From: Phoronis australis | Lineage: Eukaryota; Phoronida; Phoronidae | DNA length: 44,849 bases | Direction: 5' to 3' | Assembly: GCA_002633005.1 (NCBI GenBank) | Contig: NMRA01000017.1 | Coordinates: forward strand, 1,398,071 to 1,442,919 | Part shown: in pieces, positions 31,713 to 43,770 of the stretch | Layout of the letters: each line of letters starts with the position of its first letter | How positions within the stretch are numbered: the stretch's first letter is position 1 | Program-made: the position numbers and the translations under genes | Notes under the pieces: model-generated | The model's database searches: none | Seen by the model: the letters and a program-made list of their open reading frames with translations, nothing else | What the model was told of the DNA's origin: nothing

Positions 31713-32240
31713 CATCGAACGTGAAAATAGAATACTTAAATGACCACGCACAACAATCGCATGTTCAGCAAAGGGGATTGCACCGACATTGATACGTTAT
31801 GAAAAATAAGACGCATAATTTCCATAAATACGCTATTTTAATCCAGTGAAATTTTTCTCTCGTGTTCTTTGAGTTGTAAATCACCGATCTCCAATTTGAA
31901 TGCGGGTAACGTGTCATCGGGATCCTTTGACTTGAGCATAATAGCCAGTTACTTGTGGTATCCTACTTTAGCAGACGATATTTTCCCGGTCGAAGCTTAT
32001 AGCGTGATAAAATGTGTAGTAAGCTATAGTAGTTGTTAAACCTTAATTCATAGATTCACTTTATTTCTATTTTGTTTTAATTTTCAATTGGTTTTGAGTA
32101 AAGGCATTATTTGACAAAAATAGCTCGGGCCTCTGACAGAGAAAGTAGTTACCAAGCCGAGGCGAGTCGAGAAAGGTAGATCGATTCATTGCAATGTTTC
32201 TCGTTCAGTAAGTGGTATAAATAGTTTATTACATGTTCTC

Positions 32241-32365
32241 AGTCGTTACCCGCCTTATCTAGAGCCCTCGTGGATTTTGTAGAATTGTCACCCTCGGGGC
32301 TAACGCCCCTTGGGCGATAATTCTCCAAAATCCACTCGGGCTCTAAATAACGGGGGATAACGACT
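32241..32365. repeat. 60-bp-arm inverted repeat with 4-nt loop
   Basis: AGTCGTTACCCGCC...GGATTTTGTAGAATTGTC (32241-32300) faces its imperfect inverse (32305-32365), which ends GGGGGATAACGACT. Only the right arm exists in copy 1 (about 23832-23878). Confidence 0.85.
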
Positions 32366-32455
32366 TCGCCATGTCAGTGAGTAATAACCTATATTTATTT
32401 CCAATCCCCATCTTCTTTTACTCTGCAACATAGCTCGTGGTGTACCTCGGGCAAA

Positions 32456-34620
32456 ATAGATTGCGATAAATAAATTTTAGTGATATCTTTTGACAGACGA
32501 AATACATCCTGTGGTATTGTTAAAGAGGCTATCGTTAAAATGTGAAAATGGCTATTGTTCCTCAATTTATTTCAAAATATTGCAGGTTTGTTTTGACATT
32601 AAATCTCAAGTCAAAAGGCATGTTGACGGCCGACTTCAACTTAGCAATCAAGAGAATTCTAATACCTAGATAAATATTTTAGAGGTGAAGACGTCACCAT
32701 CGATTTAGTGCCTTCCATATGAGAGGGAGTCACGTATATCAGTACCGGATGAAAAGCAGAACGTAGGTTGGCAAAATAGAGGTAATTTATGATAAAACTA
32801 GTGGTACACTGCAACTTGTAAGAACGACTCGAAAACGAAAAGTAATGTATACAGTAGGTAAAACAATAATCTCGTGAAAACGGGCAATAAAAAGTGCCAC
32901 AAGAGAAGTTGCAAGACACTGAGCTCCGCCTCACTTTCTGGGCTGCCACTCAGCCTCTCTCGCGATCCGCACTGCCATTTTCTCATCAACGTATTTCTTA
33001 CAACCTGTAGTTCGTTTCCCAAGAGCCATAATTCAGTTCTTACCAACTAAATTCCTTTCACATTGAACTCATTGTGTTTCTCATCAACGGGTTTATTTTC
33101 TCCCGAACAAATATCACTTCATGGTTGGACATCTACGATTTCAGGTTGACTTAATCCATGGTTAGAGACCTATTTATTCTTGAATAAAACAGATTGACTC
33201 TTTTTAAAGTTGAATCCCCTACAGTGAGTTGGGGGTGGTAATGAGTTTCTCGCTCGAGATGGCGCGAGAAGACGCTGTACACACTAAAGATGTAATCATC
33301 ACGACCGAGATGCTAATCGCACCTCAATTATTTAACTATGAGGAAAAATCAAATACACTTTGTAAATGAATATTTGTCATTAATGCCATAAATTGGAGCC
33401 ATCTGAGATTAGCATGTGAGTTCCATTAAGTGGAAGAACAGCCCGGCATTTTGAGTCTATGAAAACTGTGGGGCTGCGATCGTGACCGAGAAAACAACTG
33501 TGATTGTGGACAAGAAATCCCAATTACGATCTGTTCAAACCAGCTAGCGAGAAAAGAACTGAGTTATAAAACACTGGATTGCAGTTGTAGAGAAAATAAC
33601 TACAGTTCGTAAGGAAAGAATAGCGGTTGGAGAAAATCACGCTGTTGCACCCGCCGATAGACAATGGAGCTAGCAGGCACAATGTCAACCCTGACTTCTT
33701 CGCCACAAGAAATGTTAGGTGAGCAAAGTGCTTAACAAAGGACCTCACATATTTCAGCTATAAAACTAATAAAGCTAATAATCACAGCGATAGCCAAATG
33801 GACTAGATAATCTGTAAACTTAAACCACTATTACCATAACCAAATATAAAGTAAACCGAGCCAAAATAACCAAATATAAAGTAAACCGAGCCAAATCAAC
33901 GCAAGCACCATGACCGAAAAAAAAAATACCCAGCGGTCGAAGCAACGGCATAAGCCCGCCATCTATTTCTCTATCTAACAAGGAAGGAAACAGGGCTCGA
34001 AAAAAATTGTTGAAATTTTCTAATATCCTAAATACAAACTCAAGATAATTATCTACCATTCCCTGGTCAAGTATTATATTATGCAAATTTGCACTTAATG
34101 ACCCCCCAGATAAATTCGAGTGAGAACTTTCGATTTCCAGTAAAAACTCGTATTGGTACTTCAAGCTTTAGTCCTGGGGTCATCATATACAAAATAGGAT
34201 TACACAATCATCTAAGTAAACCAAGTTTTACCGACTCCAGATCAGAATTGTTTCTTGCGTTCCTAATAAGAAGAATTGACAATTTCGAGTTCAAGAAAAG
34301 GATTTGATTTTCAACCAAGCAATACATTAACCATATGGCACTCCATGAAGGAGAATTTCATCTATGTGATGTCATTTTTCAAATGCATTTTGGAATAGTG
34401 GTCAGGATTTACACTGTCAATAACAGTTGACGTGGCATCTTTCTACTAGTGTACCGGTATTTCAGTTTTTATGGACAGTATCTAGTGATAATGACATACA
34501 TAACAGCAAATGCCCACATCAATACTTATTCTATTCATCGTTTAAAAAATAATGACATACTACCACAGTACACGTTCCATTCTTTTTCCACGTGTGCACC
34601 AACATACTTCTCTTGGCAAT
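32456..34620. other. Non-coding stretch with a short tandem duplication
   Basis: No gene recognised. A 30-bp unit (ATAACCAAATATAAAGTAAA and ten more bases) is duplicated perfectly at 33836-33865 and 33866-33895. The ORF over it is a by-product of this duplication. Confidence 0.5.
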
Positions 34621-35616
34621 TTACAAAAGTTCATCCAAAAGAAGATATGGTTTGAGAAAGTCTGGTAAATTAGACTTTTTTATCTTATCCTCAAGATTAA
34701 TTCCTCCAATAACATCTCTGATGATGGTGCGACATTGCCTCTTTAATGGAGCTGGTTGAGAACACTCAGTGATGAACCAATCAATAAAGTCGTGGTCTCC
34801 AGCATATACTTCACGTACAGACTCTATACAGGCAGGGATATCATCATCCTTGTGAATATTGTACCCAGCTTGCAATAGCAGTTGGACAGTATCTTTGTCT
34901 CCAATAGTGATGACATAGTACATTGGTGTTTTCTTCCCCCATGTGTCCTTACTGGTTATGAGACATCCAGCTCGTATGACGAGACGAACAGAGTCCACCT
35001 TGTTGTTGCATGCAGCACAATGTAGCGCTGACCAGCCACTGGCACGGGAGATTGCTCTCACGTCAGCACCTAACTTGATTAACATGGGTGCCACCTGGCT
35101 GTGCACTAAGTAATTGAATACAGAAGCCAGGATACAAGAGCCATCAGAACCAACAAAATTAGGGTCAGCCCCATGATCCAACAACCAAGTGATGACATCC
35201 ATATCATGGCGGTCAAAGGCCACCAACAGCATAGGTACACTTGTATTGGGATTAGCACCAGCCTCTAGTAAACATTTGATGATTGCCTTCCATGTAGTTC
35301 TATCCTCATCACTGGGGAACAGGGGTAAACCCACAATGGCATCGAACAGCGGGCAAGTGGTTGCATTGAGGCTGAAATTTGGGTTGACATTACTAGCAAG
35401 GAGGTGGCGAACCTCACACAGATTCTGCTTATGACAAGCAACAAGCAGTGCTATTTCATCATCAGTGAACTGTGGATTTTCAGCCTTTATCTTTTGGTAC
35501 CACTCTTCAGTGTGTCGGTCAGGGCCCTCGTCATAGTCCGCTTCCCCATAGTCATCAGCAACCTGCAAGTCATCACCTTCTGCAGAGCTCACACTCTCCC
35601 AATCATTGTTTGACAT
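34621..35616 (-). CDS. Ankyrin-repeat and SOCS-box protein (ASB-like E3 adaptor)
   Basis: 331 codons in one exon. An acidic N-terminus (1-35) is followed by about six ankyrin repeats (about 52-260), with the typical LLEAGANPN, WLLDHGADPN, LIKLGADVR and SALHCAA phrases. The C-terminus is a SOCS box (about 288-331): a BC-box-like LKRQCRTIIRDVI for Elongin B/C, then a Cul5-box-like LPDFLKPYLLLDEL. ASB proteins dock substrates through ankyrin repeats to Cullin-5/Elongin ubiquitin ligases; the substrate cannot be told here. ATG 35616 follows a good acceptor (CTATTGTGCTTGTAG) three bases upstream, so an upstream exon exists. The exon at 36372-36221 ends in a GTGAGT donor in the same phase and could add about 51 residues or be untranslated. 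The gene diverges from the one starting near 37.3 kb. Confidence 0.88.
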   Translation of the reverse strand: MSNNDWESVSSAEGDDLQVADDYGEADYDEGPDRHTEEWYQKIKAENPQFTDDEIALLVACHKQNLCEVRHLLASNVNPNFSLNATTCPLFDAIVGLPLFPSDEDRTTWKAIIKCLLEAGANPNTSVPMLLVAFDRHDMDVITWLLDHGADPNFVGSDGSCILASVFNYLVHSQVAPMLIKLGADVRAISRASGWSALHCAACNNKVDSVRLVIRAGCLITSKDTWGKKTPMYYVITIGDKDTVQLLLQAGYNIHKDDDIPACIESVREVYAGDHDFIDWFITECSQPAPLKRQCRTIIRDVIGGINLEDKIKKSNLPDFLKPYLLLDELL

Positions 35617-36220
35617 TGTCTACAAGCACAATAGGTATGATACTCATGAGAAACCAACAGATATGGGGTGGTGTATATCAATTGTGATGTGAATTTTGGA
35701 CAAAATTTGATTACATCAAAATTTTGAAATGACCCATGTGCACAACAAAATCTGCCCAGGGGAGAGGCTCAGCCAGAGTTTAAAACAATAAAACATTTCA
35801 TCACAGACATCAGTAGTAACAGATAACTTTTAACAGACCTGTCAGTGCCCAATGCTTTACCTGTACTGACTCAACAAAGCTTTTAATACTCTCTCTCTCT
35901 CAGAAATACTTTACCCATATTTGGCCAGACACCTTTGTATTGTATTGTATTGATTACCAGCACAACAAATTTTCATTAGAGTTCATAAGCACAATTCAAA
36001 CTAATGCCTGTAATTCAGAAGAAGAGGGCATCCCGGATCTTCGTTGCATTGGCACATTTGTAGTCCAGCACTAAATGACGTCATTGACGTCCCTGAAATA
36101 ACCTTTACTTACTAGCGCGGCATCACAGGCAGACAAGCCTACTGAATACTAAAATGCGTCAACCAATATGAAAAAGTACATCAAATATGATACAACGCCT
36201 CCGTTGCTGCTCTACTCACA

Positions 36221-36372
36221 TTTTTTTCAGAAAACAACCGGCTTAATTGAAAAGCTTCCCACCGTAGATTTACAACGCCCACAACTGCTCGCTTTACACG
36301 CACAATAGCCAAGCCGATAAAAACATGCGGGTACTTCTTCAGTAAGGCCAGGGCCTCGTTTGTCGGAATCAA
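36221..36372 (-). CDS. Possible first exon of the ASB-like gene
   Basis: An open segment from ATG 36372 (MIPTNEALALLKKYP) runs to a donor GTGAGT (36219-36214). It would join in phase 0 to the acceptor just above 35616, giving an unbroken frame into the ASB-like protein. The peptide has no recognised domain, so it may instead be 5' UTR that is open by chance. A transcript would decide. Confidence 0.35.
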
Positions 36373-37321
36373 GGGAGAGTTAGCGTTTGTCGGAGTCCAT
36401 TTTGATTTTTAAATGACGTTAGTTTCAACGGAACTTGCAGTATCGAAGCACATTCGGCATGACAAATTTGACCTTGACAAGTGCTGCCGCCTCTGAGCCT
36501 TGGCCCACCGATTCACGATTCGCCGTGATAACTCACTCAACAAATCGGTTTACAAGACTTCAGTCTACACTGACGCATTGCTGTTCCACCGCGAGATTCG
36601 CCTCCCGAATGTCCTTATCACTTGCAGAGTTTAGTCTGCCGAAAAATCTGGGCTAGACCCGATAGCAAAACAATCGCAAATGCGCATAACTGTTTGCAAA
36701 TCTGTCACAAGATGTCGCGCCTGTCACTTCTACTTCCGGGTGTTAAGTTATTGACTTTTGAACTGTCCGAGTCAACCGTTTTACTAGCCGTGCATCACCA
36801 GATCGCGATGGTGCGCCTGTGTTTTTTGCCTGTGTTTTTTAGATTGAACTGTTTATCATACAATCATTAATCCTGCAATGTAGCTTGTCGTCAAAAGAAT
36901 TGCTCACCAATGCCAGTCTGCGCAGTGTCTTCAAACTTCACTCACTAGTCACTGACTCAGTTCAATAGACAGTGACCACCGTCTTTACTCACTGGTCTAC
37001 CAGTAGCAAGCAAGCAGGCTAGAGGCGGTGGTCACTACCTGTCAATTTATTTCTGGTTAATTACTATTTTCTAGTTATTGTAAACAAATTTGGAAGTTAA
37101 TTTAATGCCCTATGTTCCATCAATTAATTATGCATGCGTCACTCTGGAAGTAACCCAAACATTTGTGTGATGATTCATTGTGGACATCTTTTGTCGATTG
37201 TATTTACTGTTTTCCAATGTCTAAATATTTGCTTCTGACGAGTATTCTTGGACAATCCCAGATGATAATAGAACTCATTTGATTGGTATTTACCCAGTGA
37301 GTGTTTGATATGTAGTGAACG
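36373..37321. promoter_or_regulatory. Likely bidirectional promoter region between the ASB-like and the LRR-like gene
   Basis: About 1 kb separates the presumed first exons of two divergent genes. It has an imperfect inverted repeat (GACAGTGACCACCG at 36968 against CGGTGGTCACTACCTGTC at 37027). A GTAAGT donor at 37322 could end a 5' non-coding exon of the plus-strand gene. The role is inferred from gene layout only. Confidence 0.35.
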
Positions 37322-38082
37322 GTAAGTGGCTGGAGCTGGCAACCACAAAAACATGATTGTGTACATGTTAAAGCTGCATGTGCTGGTGGCAGGCCCGGCT
37401 TTGGACACTGTTGTGACTGTTCAAAAGTACTCTTATCAGTGGGGACAGCTTGGTACAGATAAAGGTAATAGTAACGGTATGGCATCCAGTCTTCTTCATA
37501 ACATGATAAGCAGGTATACCAGCCTTCATGGATTTATGATCTTGCCGTAATCAGTTGGCAGGTAACTCTAGATGTGGCATAAACGGGTAACTCGGCATTC
37601 TTGACCCAAATCAGCCAACTCGGACAAATCTTGTTATCCACTAGGAATCTGTGAAATAGAACTGTTTGAGAGCTGATCTATGCACCCATTACTGTATGCA
37701 AAAACTTCTAGGCATACTGAACAAGATTCTGAGAAAGACAAATTATGGTCTACCCTGTTACAAGCTGACATACACATCCGATGTCAAACAGTCCAAAGTG
37801 CAAAGCTGGTGGTAATGATTTGGGCTAGGAACGCGACTTTTGGAGCGACATATGCATACTTAATTAGAGCCCTGGGAATTTAATTAACCTGAATAACAAC
37901 AAAGATGTAATTTAACCAAACATGACACAAAATATGATTGCCTTCTTTTTGAAATCGCTGATAACTGAGAGAAATGGTGACTGAAATGAGTTAACTAACT
38001 CATCTATAACTACCCATGTCATTTTATCTTCCTGGTCAAACTTACTATATTGATATAATATCCGTCTTTGTATTGTTCCAGG

Positions 38083-38289
38083 TGTACAATTAGTTGAATT
38101 GGCTGAAGATCTTGACCAATGTTGGTGTCCAAAGCACCATGCCTCGTTCAAAGGCTGTTCCCTCTCTCAGAGGAGTATGCCTGACGTTGATTGCACAGGA
38201 GTTTGAGTACTGGGCTAAGGACTATGTAGAGGACTACTTCAAGAAAGGGGAGGTGCCACTTTACATTGTGGGACCCTTTGATGAATGGA
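38083..38289 (+). CDS. First coding exon of a leucine-rich (AMN1/ZYG11-like) protein
   Basis: The acceptor TATTGTTCCAG ends at 38082. ATG 38139 starts MPRSKAVPSLRGVCLTLIAQ, then a charged segment and GPFDEW. The exon ends at 38289, before GTGAGT, one base into a codon. The pattern SLR.(L/V)CL..(I/A) and then GPFD..P, followed by ELT.ELL..L, is the usual opening of AMN1-, ZYG11/ZER1- and F-box-like leucine-rich-repeat proteins, which act in ubiquitin ligases or cell-cycle control. The family is a pattern-based guess; the exon itself is well supported by its splice phase with the next one. Confidence 0.55.
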
Positions 38290-40224
38290 GTGAGTGATGT
38301 TCTTGAATTTGTGGTTTGATAGAAATGACCCACCGAGACAAAAACAATTCTAAACATTTATCATCAGTGTTTAATGTGACTGAGTGAAGAAAATTCAAAT
38401 AACCGGACTGAAAAATACTGTGGCCAAACAACTTTCAATCAGAAGTTGCGCATGGGAGGGCGTGATCTCTGCCAATAATGTTTTAGACTTTGGCCATTTG
38501 ATTGAGAGATTTGTCTTACAGTTTTTGGTCCTAGCCTCACGTTTTGATCTGCGTCTGTCATGTACAGTGGACATAGTCCCTAGTCATAAGAATTAGGAGT
38601 CTAGGCAATGTATTTATGAATGCATACAAAGTGTTTTTTCCACCTTGTCTAAAAATCATAAATTAACTCTTTCACTGCCTAATGTAAAGATTACTTGCCC
38701 ATTCTTGACCTAGTTTTTTTCTAAATTTTATGGAAAATAACTACTACTATAATTATCAGATGACATGCGAGAATTTTTGTCGATCATTTATCTGTGGAAT
38801 TGTGATCACACGCAATGGCTTTTAAACTGTGCATCATTAAGGTTTAACTGACGTAAATTCAAAATGATTTTGATTCAGCGTTCGAGTTTCAAATGTCATA
38901 TGTTTGCCGAGATGTGTACCGGCACCATTGGGTTATGTATTTCAACTAAAACCTTCAATGTTTTTTATCTGCAATCTTGAACATTCACCAGACAAATTTT
39001 AAATTATAAAACGAATGTACATCTTACTCTGAAAGTTTCCCGACAAGTCACCAACAAATAACAATTTCAGAGCATGTTTTGTGATAGCATACAATTTTCT
39101 ACATATCCTCAAAATTGAAATGTAGTTCGAAAAATTGTCAGTGAAAGAGTTACAAAGAACTAAATCTAGTTGTCCCCCTTATTTTTTATTTGGCATTTTT
39201 TTCACTATCCAAGATGCCATGTAAACTAAGTTTTCAATTGTTCTATTTTGGGTCATCCATGGGACACCAGTTATGTTTCTTGTATGGGAATGTCTCAGTC
39301 TGACGTAGACTATTTGACCTATATACTTGCTTGTGCCTGTAGTTACTACCATTCTACAGAATATTGTGTGCATTATAAGTAGGGATTCTTTTGATTTCTC
39401 TGTGTTCAAAAGTCCCTGTTATCACTGAGCACTCCGTCTTTTCATTCAATTTCTCCTAGAATTCCTTTATTCTTTTATCTCTCAATTCACAATATATGTT
39501 CCAGTCAGGCCACACAGTGTTGGTAAACCTCTGAAAATGTTTCACACTGTCTTTTCTTTAAAGATGTATTTGCATGCTCCTAACTTTGCTAATGTATAGC
39601 AGGAACTAAACGACAATGCTATTTGAACATCATATATGCTAAACAAAGTGCAGTTGTATTCATTGACAACTTATCAATGTGAAAACAAAAATTCTGCAAA
39701 TAGGTGACCTTTGTACTAATGACGTTCCTTGGGGCTCACATAACCAGTGCATTATGCATTGTTATTCCCCAACACCACTACACAATACTGGGCATGATTG
39801 ACTGATTTACGGTGGGTCATTTTCAACTCAAAACTCGTTCTTAAAAATGTTTGGCACTTTTCAACATACTTCATATTCACATTGTCGCTATATATTGTGT
39901 TTGTAACTAATTTGACCAAGCAATCACAGAAATAAGGAATTAGCATGCAAGTTCCACTTTAAATCTCTAACAGGTGAATAATGAATGCTATATTGCCGTA
40001 TTAAAAACCAAAACAAAAGGTTCCACTCCAAAACATGAACCAAATGATGATATTCAAAGATTTGTGATTCTGTGTGAGGGTTTAAGTACAAATGTCACTG
40101 TAAGGCAGTATTTGTTGTTTATGCTTACAAGAAAATAGAAAATAAATGAACAATGTTAGTTGGTTTATGCCAGTTTTTACAGTTGGTGAGTTTGTCTTAA
40201 TATTCGTTACTGATATACTTTTAG
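38290..40224 (+). other. Intron of the LRR-like gene
   Basis: GTGAGT donor and ACTTTTAG acceptor; 1935 bp, AT-rich. No gene, repeat or RNA was recognised inside. Confidence 0.5.
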
Positions 40225-40391
40225 CTACTGAATTGACTCAAGAATTACTGGACACGCTTATTTGCAATAAAGTTGCTCGTAGTTACCAGCTCCATCTATT
40301 GATCCATTCTCGCATTGAGAGTCTTGACCTTTCTAATTGGTCACAGCACGTTAAAGACGATGTCGCCAGTATAATTGCATCAAGATGTTTT
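40225..40391 (+). CDS. Second coding exon of the LRR-like protein
   Basis: Starts after TTAG with two bases that complete the split codon from 38289 (A/CT, Thr). It then reads TELTQELLDTLICNKVARS and further RIESLDLSNWSQHV, ending IIASRCF before GTAAGT (40392), phase 0. LDLSNW is a leucine-rich-repeat start, and the region continues the GPFD.. theme of the first exon. Two exons with compatible phases and no stop in 318 coding bases (38139-38289 plus 40225-40391) support a real gene. Later exons are not found before 41 kb and may lie beyond the mobile elements or the window. Confidence 0.6.
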
Positions 40392-41035
40392 GTAAGTTCA
40401 TACTGCATCTTCTCATATATGTTGAACTGCTTAGCTTTAATTGGTGTTTAGAAACAATCATGGGTACTTGAACCAAATTATCTGTGTCTCACTAAATCTT
40501 TGCATGTTCAAATTAAGCTATAATTTCATTCAGATGATGTGCTCTCATTCATCCAGATGAAGTTCCTATGAATTATAAATCAAAACTTCTCTGTGAAATT
40601 TTCTCCTGACATGATTTGCAGACTGAGGTGCCTGACTTCTTCTAGTGTGGAAAGATGTTGCGTTGCCCTTTGTTGTTGTCAACAGAGGTTAATGCAATTT
40701 TCGAGGTCGCCTGTCTGCCATCTTGACTCTGAAGAAGGAGTTAGGCGGCTCCAGAATGGGAGAAAATTACTACACAACTTTTTTCAGAAGTTTTTATTTA
40801 TTTTGTGGATCTACACTTTCAATCAGACATACATGTATGTTTCACTTCATTAAGTAACGCTACCAAGTAACACACTTTTAAAAATTTCAAATCTATTTAC
40901 TACCGTTTCGCAGCTGTTTGACACATTACAATGTGTTTGTCACTTTTCAATGTCCACTCTGCATTACCAATCAAGTAGTATGTAGCCAAATGGTTTTGAC
41001 AATCCATTAGTTTGTTTGACGACTGTGAGATTGAA

Positions 41036-41610
41036 TTAGGGCTGTTCCAGCAAAATCTGTGTGGGAGGGGGGGGGAAGGCAACTGAAATAAAAATTTATG
41101 GGTGGTTGCGTTTGATTTAAATTCAAAATGGCTGGTGGTCGTACTTCAAAAAAATAAAAATTTACAGGTCGTTGTTGTTTCATTGGGCCATAAATGTTTG
41201 ATAGTGGGTAATTTTAGTAAATTTTATAAACAATCCGCACAGAATCAAAAACTGAAACAAAAATGCAACTTGCAAAAAGCTCCGACTTTTTCACTCCCTC
41301 CATCTCCTCATCAGCATGCAAATAACACCATTTAACCACAGGTGCTCGAATTTCTCTATGGCTACTAACCATATATAAGAAACATATGTTTTCTTAGTAA
41401 TGAATGACGTTAGTGATGATGGAGGAACAGATAAACTCAAGCGCCTGTGCAGTCAACCACAAGAACAAAAAAAAAAACGGGTGGTTGCATTTCAAACTTA
41501 TAAAAAATTACGGGTGGTAGGCTGACGAAATAAATGAAAAATATGGGTGGTGGGTGCGAAAAAAGGGTGCCTTCCCCCCTCCCATACAGATTTTACTGGA
41601 ACAGCCCTTA
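41036..41610. mobile_element. Harbinger-like MITE
   Basis: The element proper is 41039-41607 (569 bp). TIRs begin GGGCTGTTCCAGCAAAATCT, with the right end as its near-perfect inverse over about 40 bp, including a G-run. TTA flanks both ends (41036-41038, 41608-41610). A 3-bp TTA target duplication and GGG termini are typical of PIF/Harbinger. The interior has several GGGTGGT motifs and no transposase. Confidence 0.8.
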
Positions 41611-41833
41611 GTAGTGCTGAACAGTACCTAAGTATTTTGACTAAAAGGATAACAGACGTGTTTGTAACATCTTGCAGGTGTCCTATGCTTATTTGTGTGG
41701 TTACCTTCACCAGAGTTCAATTTTGGACACCGTTTTGTGATAATGATGACGGTTATGTCATGGCCATGGTTTCGTGACAATGGTCACGATTTTGTGAAAA
41801 TGGATACAATTTTATATGATGAGCACAATGTCC

Positions 41834-43579
41834 TCAGGGCTGTTCCAGCAAAAAATGTATGGGAGAGGGGAAGGCACTTTTATTACGTACCCATCGCCCA
41901 TATTTTTCATTTATTTCTCCAACCCACGACCCATCATTTTTAATTAGGTTAAAATATAAAATCCGACACTTGCAAGCAAATTGCCTCCAGGATGACCTGT
42001 TAAGAAGTTAGATGATCCGCAGACAAGAACTAGTTGTTTTGTCCAATATTGTCAAAATCTAAAGTAGCCAAGAGGGTGGTCGAATCAAAACGAAAACGAC
42101 TTCAGTCAACGCATCCATCCCTGCTATGTATTTTTGTGCCAAATTTCATTGAGTTGTGCCTAGCACTTTGTGAGATAATCAACCTGTGTTGTCAAAAACT
42201 AAAATGCCTCACAGGGGGTGCTACAGTAGCCAAATCTGTCCAAAAATCAACTGGTGCCAGCACATACCAGCCATCTATTTCTATGCCAAATATCATCAAG
42301 ATCCGCCAAGCGGTTTCAAAGTAACTGGTGGTGCTGGTGCATCCACGCCGATTACCTCTACACCAAATTTGATCCTGATCTGCTAAGCGGACAAAAAATG
42401 ATAATGAAAGACGGACCCATAATGTTTAATTAGGTTGAAATGTAAAACGCAATTTTTGAGGTAATCAACCTGTCTTGTCAAAAACTAAAGTGGCCAACAG
42501 GGGGTGCTATGGTAGCCAAATCTGTCCAAAAATTGATTGGCGCTGGTTCATGCCAGCTCTATATGCCAAATGTCAACGTGATCTGTTAAGCAGTTTCAAG
42601 ATAATCGACGGTCAAGCAATGACTTAAGCCGTTGAAAACTAATGGTGTGCCACAGTAGTTGAATCCAGCGTCCAAAAGTTGACTGGTGCCGGCACATTCT
42701 TGCGATATCCTTCTGTTTCGAATTTCATCGTGATCAGTGAAGCAGTTTTTGAGATAATCAACATACAAGGAATGACTTGTCGAAAACTAAAGCGGCCAAC
42801 ATGGGGTACCAAGGTTGCCAAAGCTGCCCAGAAATCGACTGGTGCAGGTGCATCCTTGCCAAATACCTGTGTACCAAATTTCATCATGATCTGCCAAGCG
42901 GTTCTTGAGATAATTAATGGACAAGAAATGATAATGACAGACAGAGTACAAAGTTTTTGTGGGTGCAGAAAAATTCCATGAGATCACAACTCATATCAGT
43001 TACCAGAAACTTGCTTTCAAAGACCTGTGAGCAATACTTTTGGCAGCCACCAAGTGTTGCTGTTCACCACGTGTCTCTGTAATTTCAATAAGATTTTTTC
43101 AATTTTGTGGATCTATGAATCTCAAACTGTCTCCACGAACACTTTTAGGCTGCTATGTCAATTGAATATTGGAACTAGTTTATCTGACTTCTCATACTTT
43201 TTATTTAGAAATCATCAATTTTCTTATTTGTCTTCACGCCAGTTTAGTGTTGCAGAAATTTTCATTCTAATATGACTCCAGTACAACATGTGCTTGAATC
43301 AAGTTGCCCATGAATTGATTAATGGCCTATAGTGTACATAATTATTGCACTCAGTACACTTGCAACATGGGTTTGCTTTTTGTTTTGGAGTATGTTTGGG
43401 TATTTGCCAAACCTGTCAACATTTAGTGGTAAAAAAATACCATCCAGTTTTAATGCTCTACTTCTTACAAGAACGACTACCCATAATTTGAGTTATTTTC
43501 CGAAGACCACCACCCATGAATTTTAATTTCAACTGCTGTCCCCCCCCCTCCCGTACAGATTTTGCTGGAACAGCCCTCA
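41834..43579. mobile_element. Second Harbinger-like element, 1.74 kb, containing a tandem array
   Basis: Same TIR (GGGCTGTTCCAGCAAAA) at 41837 and, inverted, ending at 43576. The flanking triplet is TCA on both sides (41834-41836, 43577-43579). It is three times as long as the copy at 41039, because its interior holds a tandem repeat array and extra sequence. No transposase ORF was seen. Confidence 0.7.
42060..42965 (+). repeat. Six-unit diverged tandem array, about 150 bp per unit
   Basis: Equivalent positions (GAGATAATCAAC or variants) recur near 42173, 42317, 42460, 42600, 42752 and 42908. Each unit includes GTCAAAAACTAAAG, GGGGGTGCTA, CCAAAT.TGTCC or GCTGCCC, ACTGGTGC(C/A)GG and CAAATTTCATC..GATCTGC.AAGCGGTT. 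Units are 70-85% alike by eye. Several frames are open across units but no protein motif emerges. Confidence 0.8.
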
Positions 43580-43770
43580 GTACATGGGGGAGACAAAATT
43601 GTTGAAACATTTCCCGATACCCTGCGGTTCATGGAACCAGAAACACAAGCCTTTATGGCCCTTGCTCTCTGCTGAAGGCAGTTCTCAAATTTTATTTGAT
43701 CTAACACTTACTAGTGGTGTGCTGATGTATGCTGTAAGATTGTTTAACGAAATTTAAAATCCCCTATGAG

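Larger units (their letters stand above)
31498..32455 (+). repeat. Palindrome-bearing dispersed repeat family B, copy 2
   Basis: Longer copy of the repeat at 23607-23960, sharing its two ends. The interior differs: it contains an 18-bp perfect palindrome, a tRNA-Ser-like sequence on the minus strand, and a 60-bp-arm inverted repeat near the right end. Confidence 0.75.

Noticed and set aside
33820-34164. 114-codon minus-strand ORF
   Set aside because: Its start region sits in unique DNA and its end in the 30-bp tandem duplication; no domain seen.
42060-42965. CRISPR-like or protein-repeat array
   Set aside because: Units are long, diverged and contiguous without spacers, and no consistent peptide motif appears; it is a satellite-type tandem array in an animal genome.
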